Source: Gammaproteobacteria bacterium (GTDB taxonomy: Bacteria > Pseudomonadota > Gammaproteobacteria > Steroidobacterales > Foliamicaceae). From it: a stretch of DNA of 64,000 bases. This document shows, piece by piece, positions 57,972-64,000 of the stretch. The notes below the pieces were generated by a model. It had not been told where the DNA came from. It saw only the letters and a list, made by a program, of their open reading frames with translations, and searched no databases. The DNA lies in contig VYBN01000031.1 in the NCBI GenBank assembly GCA_009844425.1, positions 1 through 64,000 on the forward strand. Reading direction: 5' to 3'. The translations under genes and the position numbers were made by a program. Each line of letters opens with the position of its first letter. The stretch's first letter is position 1.

Positions 57972-59294
57972 ATGACCAAATCCGCCGCCTCACCCCGTCT
58001 GGCGCCGGACCGGCTGGAGCGCTTGTTCGATGACGCCAAGCCGGCATACTCGTACGCCGAGGCCCGGATCGAAGCGGAACGCTGTCTGAATTGTCATGAT
58101 GCCCCTTGCGTGAGGCATTGCCCCACGGAAATAGATATCCCCAAGTTCATTGGCCAGATTGCCTCCGGAAACACGCGAGGCGCGGCTACTACGATCTTCG
58201 AGCAGAACATGCTTGGCGCATCCTGCGCCCGGGTGTGCCCCGTGGAGGAAATGTGCGTGGGCGCATGCGTGTATCAGGGATTCAACGGCCAGCCTATCGC
58301 AATCGGCCGCCTGCAGCGCCACGCGACCGACGAGGCCTGCGCCGACGAACGCGCCACCGGGCGCCGGCTGTTCACACCGGCAGCGCCCATCGGCCGTAAG
58401 GTGGCCCTGATTGGCGGCGGGCCCGCCAGCCTCGCATGCGCGGCCCACCTGGCGTTGGCCGGCGTGCAAGCTGACATCTATGAACGCGACAGCGTGCCCG
58501 GCGGCCTGAATACGACGGGCGTTGCGCCCTACAAGATGAAGTGCGAATCCAGCCTGGATGAAGCTGCCTGGCTGCTCAGCCACGGCGCCCATTTGATGAC
58601 GGGAGTTGCGGTGGGTACGGACATCAGCTTTGCTTTGCTGCTCGATGAATATGACGCCGTGTTCATTGGCGTTGGACTGGCTGAAGTCAGAACTCTGGAA
58701 ATGGACGGGCCGGGCGTCTGGACGGCCACGGATCTGATCCGGGCCATCAAGACGGAACAGGGGTTCGCGTTGCCGCCCTCAGTCCGCCGGGCTGTCGTGA
58801 TAGGCGGCGGCAATACCGCAATGGACATCGCGCGCGAACTGGCGATGCTGGGTGTGGAGAAAGTGACTGTGGCCTTTCGGCGCCGCGAGGCGGAGATGAG
58901 CGCCTACGCTCATGAGTGGGCGGGCGCCCGGAGCTGCGGCGTCGTACTCCGGGAGAATCTGACGCCACTCGCTGCCGTCAATCGCGATGGCGGGCTTTGC
59001 GCGGCCCGCTTCAAGGAAACGGAGAGCGGGCGGGAAATCGAGTTGGCCTGCGAACTTCTGGCCCTCGCCGTTGGACAGGAAGTGGGAATGCAGGCCATGA
59101 AGGCCGGAGTCCGGCAAAACGCAAACGGGACCGTATGGGTGGATCCGGCCACCCGGCGCACCTCCCTCAGCCGGGTTTATGCGGGAGGCGACTGCATTAA
59201 CGGCGGCCGCGAAGTGGTTGACGCCGCCGCCGATGGACGCATCGCCGCCAACGCGATGCTGGCGGAATGGAGCGTGGAGAAAGGCAGTGGCTGA
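57972..59294 (+). CDS. preT: Dihydropyrimidine dehydrogenase, NAD(P)/FAD subunit (PreT/PydX)
   Basis: A 440-residue flavin and Fe-S subunit. The N-terminal Fe-S ligands are CLNCHDAPCVRHCPTEIDIPKFI and ASCARVCPVEEMCVGACV. FAD binding follows in ALIGGGPASLACAAHL, and an NAD(P) fold in AVVIGGGNTAMDIARE. This matches the N-terminal half of mammalian DPD and the glutamate-synthase small-subunit fold. It passes electrons to PreA for reduction of uracil or thymine. Its stop overlaps the preA GTG start by 8 bp. Confidence 0.92.
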   Translation: MTKSAASPRLAPDRLERLFDDAKPAYSYAEARIEAERCLNCHDAPCVRHCPTEIDIPKFIGQIASGNTRGAATTIFEQNMLGASCARVCPVEEMCVGACVYQGFNGQPIAIGRLQRHATDEACADERATGRRLFTPAAPIGRKVALIGGGPASLACAAHLALAGVQADIYERDSVPGGLNTTGVAPYKMKCESSLDEAAWLLSHGAHLMTGVAVGTDISFALLLDEYDAVFIGVGLAEVRTLEMDGPGVWTATDLIRAIKTEQGFALPPSVRRAVVIGGGNTAMDIARELAMLGVEKVTVAFRRREAEMSAYAHEWAGARSCGVVLRENLTPLAAVNRDGGLCAARFKETESGREIELACELLALAVGQEVGMQAMKAGVRQNANGTVWVDPATRRTSLSRVYAGGDCINGGREVVDAAADGRIAANAMLAEWSVEKGSG

Positions 59295-60627
59295 CCTGCG
59301 CATCAACTTCTGCGGCATTGAAAGCCCCAACCCCTATTGGCTGGCTTCCGGCCCGCCCACCAACAGCGGCGAGCAGGTCATGCGCGCTTTTGATGCGGGC
59401 TGGGGCGGCGCGGTCTGGAAGACGCTGGGCGACCCTATCATTAATGTCAACAGCCGTTTCGGCGCCATGGACATAGGGGGCGCCAGCATTGCGGGTTTCA
59501 CCAACATCGAACTGATCACGGACCGCCCCCTTGCCGTGAACTTCGAGGAGATGGCCGCGGTAAAGAAGCGTTACCCGGACCGGGCGCTGATCGCCAGCCT
59601 TATGGTCGAAAGCCGCAGCGAGTGGCGCGAGATTATTCACCGCTCCGAAGACGCCGGCTGCGACGGCATCGAGTTGAACTTCGGCTGCCCCCATGGAATG
59701 TGCGAGCGGGGCATGGGCAGCGCGGTCGGCCAGGAACCGCGCGTGCTCGCCGAGATCACGAGCTGGGCCAGGGAATTCTCATCTATCCCGGTTCTGGTGA
59801 AGCTGACGCCCAATGTCGGGGACATACTGGAGCCCGGGCTTGCGGCGGTAGGCTCGGGCGCCGATGGCCTGTCGCTGATCAACACGATCAAGAGCGTGAT
59901 CGGAGTGGATCTCGAACGCATGACGCCTTTACCGGCGGTAAGCGGAGAGGGCACCCACGGCGGGTACTGTGGTCCTGCTGTCAAACCCATTGCGCTGCAC
60001 ATGGTTGGCGCCCTGTCGCGTGATTCGCGCATCGCTGCCCCGCTATCCGCTATTGGCGGCGTCACGACCTGGCGTGACGCGGCGGAATTCATCGCACTGG
60101 GCGCCGCCAGCATTCAGGTTTGCACTGCCGTAATGCACAAGGGTTACCGGATCATCGAAGACCTTGTAGAGGGCTTGAGCGAGTTTCTGGACGCCAACGG
60201 CATGGCCTCGGTCAGCGAATTATCGGGCCGGGCAACGCCGAACTTTCGCGAGTGGGGGGACCTGGATCTCAATTACCGGGTGGTTGCGGACATAGACGCG
60301 GATGCCTGTATCGGTTGCCAGTTGTGCTATACCGCCTGCCTGGACGGCGCCCACCAGTGCATACACATCAACCAGGCGCGTTGCCATGCCTGGCATGGCG
60401 AACCGGACCACGGCCAAGGCGTTCGCGCGCAAGTCGCCACGCCGGTCGAACACAAGGCCCCGGCGCAAAGCGACGCCCGCGTTCCCTGGGTGGACGAGGC
60501 CGAGTGCATAGGCTGCAACCTTTGCGAATTGGTTTGCCCGGTGCCAGGCTGCATCACGATGCGCGAGGTCAGTGAGGACGCGCGGTCTGAGAGTTGGAAC
60601 GAGCGGGTGGGAGAAGCGGCCCTCTGA
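59287..60627 (+). CDS. preA: Dihydropyrimidine dehydrogenase, catalytic subunit (PreA/PydA)
   Basis: A 446-residue FMN enzyme from GTG 59287. The dihydroorotate-dehydrogenase-like barrel contains [20 protein letters not shown], whose Cys (about residue 134) is the general acid known from DPD. The C-terminal ferredoxin-like module has two 4Fe-4S sets: [11 protein letters not shown] and [11 protein letters not shown]. It reduces uracil or thymine to the 5,6-dihydro form, the first step of the pathway. GTG is chosen because upstream in-frame codons lie inside preT. Confidence 0.93.
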   Translation: MADLRINFCGIESPNPYWLASGPPTNSGEQVMRAFDAGWGGAVWKTLGDPIINVNSRFGAMDIGGASIAGFTNIELITDRPLAVNFEEMAAVKKRYPDRALIASLMVESRSEWREIIHRSEDAGCDGIELNFGCPHGMCERGMGSAVGQEPRVLAEITSWAREFSSIPVLVKLTPNVGDILEPGLAAVGSGADGLSLINTIKSVIGVDLERMTPLPAVSGEGTHGGYCGPAVKPIALHMVGALSRDSRIAAPLSAIGGVTTWRDAAEFIALGAASIQVCTAVMHKGYRIIEDLVEGLSEFLDANGMASVSELSGRATPNFREWGDLDLNYRVVADIDADACIGCQLCYTACLDGAHQCIHINQARCHAWHGEPDHGQGVRAQVATPVEHKAPAQSDARVPWVDEAECIGCNLCELVCPVPGCITMREVSEDARSESWNERVGEAAL

Positions 60628-60644
60628 GCGGGGCGCGCGAGCAG

Positions 60645-62105
60645 ATGTCGATGCAACTGAGCAACAGCAGCCTCTTACGCACGCAGGCATACGTGGATGG
60701 TCTGTGGGTGGAAGCAGACAGCGGCGAGCGGATTGCCGTCGCCAACCCGGTCAACGGCGCCGTCGTGGCGGAAGTGGCCCGGTGCTCGGGGGCCGAGACA
60801 CGGCGAGCCATTCTGGCCGCGGAGCGGGCTCAATTGGACTGGCGCCGGCGGCCGGCGAAGGAAAGAGCGGACGCCTTGCGCCGGATATACGAGGCGATGA
60901 CGGCGCACCAGGAAGACCTGGCGCGGATTCTGACCGCGGAGCAGGGTAAACCGCTGGCCGAAGCGAGGGTTGAGATCGCCTACGGCGCAAGTTACTTCGA
61001 GTGGTTCGCCGAGGAGGCCAGGCGGATATACGGCGATACGATTCCCGCCCCGAGTACCGACAAGCGCATTGTCACCATCAAACAGCCGGTGGGCGTTGTT
61101 GCCTGCATTACGCCCTGGAACTTTCCCAACGCGATGCTGGCCCGCAAGATTGCGCCGGCGCTGGCGGCGGGCTGCGCCGTGGTCTGCAAGCCCGCGACCG
61201 CCACACCGCTTTCGGCTCTGGCGATCGCCGTTCTGGCTGAAGAGGCCGGCGTTCCTCCGGGAGTCGTTAATGTTGTGGCTGGCGACACGCGGGCGATTGG
61301 CGCCGAACTGACCGGCCATCCGGCTGTGCGCAAACTCACGTTCACCGGTTCAACGGCGGTGGGCAAGGCCTTGATTCGCGCTTGCGCCGACACGGTCAAG
61401 CGCGTGTCGATGGAGTTGGGCGGCAACGCGCCGTTCATCGTGTTTGACGACGCCAACCTTGAGACCGCGGTGCAGGGCGCGATAGCCTGCAAGTATCGCA
61501 ACGCCGGCCAGACCTGCGTGTCGGCCAATCGGATCCTGGTGCAGTCCGGCATCTTTGACGCTTTTGCCGATCGCTTTACGGCCGCGGCGCGGGGCCTCAA
61601 GCTCGGCGACGGCATGGAAGCCGGGACGGAAATGGGTCCTTTGATCGACGCCTCTGCGGCCAGTGGCGTTCGCAGGATGATTCGCGAGGCCGTATCGGAG
61701 GGCGCTACCCTGATGGCGGGGCCGGACCACGATATGAAAAGCGAGACTTTCGTCGGCCCAACCGTGCTTGCCGGAGTGACGCCGGAAATGCGAATCTGCC
61801 GGGAGGAGATCTTCGGTCCGGTCGCGCCGCTGCTGCGCTTCGACACTGAGGAAGAAGCGATTCAACTGGCCAACGACACGCCATTTGGACTGGCCGCGTA
61901 CTTCTATGCGCGCGACGTAGGGCGGATCTACCGTGTCGGCGAAGGTCTGGAGTTCGGCATCGTCGGCGTCAACGAAGGGATCATTTCCAATGCGGCCGCG
62001 CCCTTCGGAGGCGTCAAGGAGTCGGGCTACGGGCGCGAGGGTTCCAGGTACGGATTGGATGACTATCTTGAGATCAAGTACCTGTGCCTGGGCGAGATCG
62101 AGTGA
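60645..62105 (+). CDS. Succinate-semialdehyde dehydrogenase-like (GabD-type) aldehyde dehydrogenase
   Basis: A 486-residue [36 protein letters not shown] and the catalytic [16 protein letters not shown] with [14 protein letters not shown] are GabD-like. In this operon it may oxidise a semialdehyde such as malonate semialdehyde to the free acid, or succinate semialdehyde from aminotransferase side reactions. Since mmsA follows two genes later, there would be two semialdehyde routes. ATG 60645 gives the typical N-terminus; its TGA overlaps the next ATG. Confidence 0.88.
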   Translation: MSMQLSNSSLLRTQAYVDGLWVEADSGERIAVANPVNGAVVAEVARCSGAETRRAILAAERAQLDWRRRPAKERADALRRIYEAMTAHQEDLARILTAEQGKPLAEARVEIAYGASYFEWFAEEARRIYGDTIPAPSTDKRIVTIKQPVGVVACITPWNFPNAMLARKIAPALAAGCAVVCKPATATPLSALAIAVLAEEAGVPPGVVNVVAGDTRAIGAELTGHPAVRKLTFTGSTAVGKALIRACADTVKRVSMELGGNAPFIVFDDANLETAVQGAIACKYRNAGQTCVSANRILVQSGIFDAFADRFTAAARGLKLGDGMEAGTEMGPLIDASAASGVRRMIREAVSEGATLMAGPDHDMKSETFVGPTVLAGVTPEMRICREEIFGPVAPLLRFDTEEEAIQLANDTPFGLAAYFYARDVGRIYRVGEGLEFGIVGVNEGIISNAAAPFGGVKESGYGREGSRYGLDDYLEIKYLCLGEIE

Positions 62106-63250
62106 TGCCCGAATCGCAACCAGCCAGACCCGCAGTATCCGGCTTCGCCGCGATCATCGCCACGGGCGCCTGCGCGGCCATGATCTTCAATACCCTGCCG
62201 CTGTTTCTCGGCGTTGCGGCGGACGCATACCAACTCGGGAATCAGGGAGCGGGATGGCTGGGCACTCTGTATCTCGCCGGGTTTGGCTTGTCGTCGGTGG
62301 CCGCAGCGTGGCTGATCGCGCGGGTAAATCGCCGCTGGCTCGGCCTGGTCCTGTTTCTGAGCGCAGCCCTGTTCTTGGCGGTGGCTTCCGGCGCGGACAG
62401 CCGGGTGTCTTTCACGCTGCTTCTCGTTGGGGTTGGGTTCAGTTTCGGCGCCCTCTACAGTCTGTCTTTTGCGATCACGGGCGAAAGACCGAACCCCACG
62501 CGGGCTTTCGGCGTCAAGCTTCTGGGCGAGGTCTTGCTGGGCGCGGCGATCCTGGCCGTGGTCCCGATTTTCATACTGCCCCGCTGGGGTCTTGGGGGCA
62601 TGCTGGCCGTCTTCGCTGCGCTTGCTGTATGCGGCACGCTAAGTGCGCCTTACATCGCCAACAACGCGCCGGCGCAGGCGGAGGCGGCAGGCGGCGGCCG
62701 TTTGCCGCTCAGAGCCATTGCGGTGCTGGCTGCGCTCTTCGCGTTCACAATCGGACAGAGCGCCGTTTGGTCGTTCGCCGAACGCCGCGCCTCCTTTGAA
62801 GGATTCGATGGCGAACTGATCGGGTTTGCCCTGTCTGCCGCGGCTGCCGCAGGCGGCCTCGGCTCTCTCGCCGCGGCCTGGTTATCGAACCGCCTGGGAC
62901 AGCTGATGTCGCTGTTTGCGGCGGCTCTGATCCACGCGGTATCCCTCATTCTTTTCTTCGCCGGGCGGGACCCCTGGCTTTTCGGCGCGGCTGCCTGCCT
63001 GTTCATGTTTGCCTGGCTGTTCGCTTTGCCCTACATGGCCTCCACCGTAGCGGGAGCTGACGCCAGCGGCCGCGCCACGTCGCTGGTTGCCGCCTGTTTC
63101 GCGTTCGGCAGCATGGCAGGTCCCGCACTTGCCGGCCAGCTTGTAGCCCTCGGTTCGTTCGCAGCGTTGTATTTGTTCGCGGGGATCATTGCCCTGGCCG
63201 CATACGCGTCGTTCTGCCGGCTTGCCGTGTCGGCGCCGGCCAATCGATAA
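62105..63250 (+). CDS. MFS transporter of unknown substrate
   Basis: A 381-residue membrane protein with about 12 helices and an MFS pattern ([29 protein letters not shown]; a second-half [20 protein letters not shown]). It is rather short for the family, with few charged loops. The ATG overlaps the preceding stop (TGATG). Its location suggests import or export of a pyrimidine, beta-amino acid or pathway acid. The family could not be narrowed. Confidence 0.8.
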   Translation: MPESQPARPAVSGFAAIIATGACAAMIFNTLPLFLGVAADAYQLGNQGAGWLGTLYLAGFGLSSVAAAWLIARVNRRWLGLVLFLSAALFLAVASGADSRVSFTLLLVGVGFSFGALYSLSFAITGERPNPTRAFGVKLLGEVLLGAAILAVVPIFILPRWGLGGMLAVFAALAVCGTLSAPYIANNAPAQAEAAGGGRLPLRAIAVLAALFAFTIGQSAVWSFAERRASFEGFDGELIGFALSAAAAAGGLGSLAAAWLSNRLGQLMSLFAAALIHAVSLILFFAGRDPWLFGAAACLFMFAWLFALPYMASTVAGADASGRATSLVAACFAFGSMAGPALAGQLVALGSFAALYLFAGIIALAAYASFCRLAVSAPANR

Positions 63251-63267
63251 CCACCGGAGGGAATCCC

Positions 63268-64000
63268 ATGCCCGATCGGCTGCCCCTTTTCATTGGCGGT
63301 GATTTCGTTGCCGGCGGCGGCGATGAAATCTTGCCCGTCACCAACCCGGCCACGCAGGAGGTGCTGACGCAAGTACGTTTCGCCACGCACACGGAAATTA
63401 ACCGAGCCGTTGCGAGCGCAAGAGCCGCCTTCGTCGAATGGCGGGAGACTCCGCTTCCCGAAAGGGCGCGCCTGATGTTGCGCTACCAGAATCTGCTCAA
63501 ACAGCATCAGGACGAAATCGCCCGTATTCTGAGCCTGGAAACGGGCAAGATTTTTTCCGATGCCCAGGGCGACGTCTGGCGGGGTATCGAAGTTGTGGAG
63601 CACGCTTGCAACATCGCCAGTTTGATGATGGGCGAGACTGCCGAAAACGTGGCCGGAGGGATCGACACCCACAGCTATATACAGCCCCTTGGCGTTTGCG
63701 CCGGCATTACGCCGTTCAATTTTCCGGCCATGATTCCTTTGTGGATGTTCCCCCTGGCCATCGCCTGCGGGAACACCTTCGTGCTCAAGCCGTCGGAGCA
63801 GGATCCGATGACGCCCAATCGTCTGGCAGAGCTGTTCGTGGAAGCTGGATCGCCCCCGGGCGTTCTGCAGCTTATTCATGGCGGCAAGGATCAGGTGGAG
63901 GCCCTGCTGCTTCACCCCGATATTCGCGCCGTTTCCTTCGTGGGGTCCTTGCCCGTGGCGCGGCATGTGTACCGCACGGGTACGCACCAACTCAAGCGCG
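63268..64000 (+). CDS. mmsA: Methylmalonate-semialdehyde dehydrogenase (CoA-acylating), cut by the window end
   Basis: The first 244 residues of an ALDH with MmsA character: [28 protein letters not shown], the [61 protein letters not shown] block, and [13 protein letters not shown] at the cofactor site. The catalytic Cys lies beyond the window. It converts methylmalonate or malonate semialdehyde to propionyl- or acetyl-CoA with NAD, the last step for thymine and uracil carbon. GGAGG precedes ATG 63268. Confidence 0.92.
   Translation, partial: MPDRLPLFIGGDFVAGGGDEILPVTNPATQEVLTQVRFATHTEINRAVASARAAFVEWRETPLPERARLMLRYQNLLKQHQDEIARILSLETGKIFSDAQGDVWRGIEVVEHACNIASLMMGETAENVAGGIDTHSYIQPLGVCAGITPFNFPAMIPLWMFPLAIACGNTFVLKPSEQDPMTPNRLAELFVEAGSPPGVLQLIHGGKDQVEALLLHPDIRAVSFVGSLPVARHVYRTGTHQLKR

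Noticed and set aside
1-64000. CRISPR arrays, insertion sequences, prophage or rRNA
   Set aside because: No regularly spaced direct repeats, no transposase or integrase reading frame, and no rRNA-like sequence were seen on either strand.

Overview
The window is GC-rich DNA from a Gram-negative bacterium, most likely an uncultivated or poorly known gammaproteobacterium. The evidence is the gene order leuS-lptE-...-holA-nadD-rsfS followed by yhdP-nitrilase-tldD, an LptE lipoprotein, FlhC/FlhD-like regulators, and two TonB-dependent receptors. Genes are tightly packed with many 4-base ATGA or GTGA overlaps, and GTG and TTG starts are common. I see no transposase, phage gene, rRNA or CRISPR array.

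Layout. 1-4.4 kb is a loose accessory stretch: a TauD-like dioxygenase, a deletion-scarred EthD/hydrolase remnant, a small membrane protein, an NmrA-like reductase, a DNA methyltransferase that has lost its middle, and an FlhC-like regulator diverging from an FlhD-like one. A CAU tRNA follows at 5.3 kb. 5.5-12.2 kb carries a TPR protein, a periplasmic binding protein coupled to a HAMP protein with no output domain, an OFA-type MFS carrier, a ferredoxin and two acyl-CoA dehydrogenases. 12.6-30.8 kb is core: leuS, lptE, cysS, hisI, sufE, yidD, a Trm112-like gene, holA, nadD, rsfS, yhdP, nit, tldD, purE, pmbA, and folC with a divergent thioredoxin-fold gene. 32.0-35.8 kb is a thiamine-salvage operon under a TPP riboswitch: TonB receptor, thiamine-binding protein, PnuT and thiamine kinase. 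35.8-39.7 kb has an aldehyde dehydrogenase, a VOC protein, and a DUF485/ActP-like permease pair. 39.9-44.8 kb is the biotin cluster bioB-bioF-(peroxiredoxin)-bioD-bioA. A Phd/VapC toxin-antitoxin pair, NIPSNAP, GMC oxidoreductase and uracil-DNA glycosylase genes follow.

49.5-64.0 kb is a complete reductive pyrimidine-degradation cluster: a RutR-like repressor, a 52-bp palindromic operator region, a TonB receptor, an NCS1 permease, dihydropyrimidinase, beta-ureidopropionase, an omega-aminotransferase, the two dihydropyrimidine dehydrogenase subunits, a GabD-like dehydrogenase, an MFS carrier and the start of mmsA. Together they would import uracil and thymine and carry them through beta-alanine or beta-aminoisobutyrate to malonate or methylmalonate semialdehyde and then to acetyl- or propionyl-CoA.

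The most unusual signal is non-coding. Five intergenic elements of 99-109 bp (12239-12337, 12397-12505, 26817-26925, 42107-42205, 44794-44900) each form a 29-30 bp inverted repeat. The stem sequence differs from copy to copy but stays complementary. The apex carries two tiny hairpins with A(T/G)GGAT-type loops, and in two copies it is almost identical. A larger three-way-junction element (39661-39921) also has a 30-bp outer stem. Most of these sit just after a stop codon between co-directional genes.
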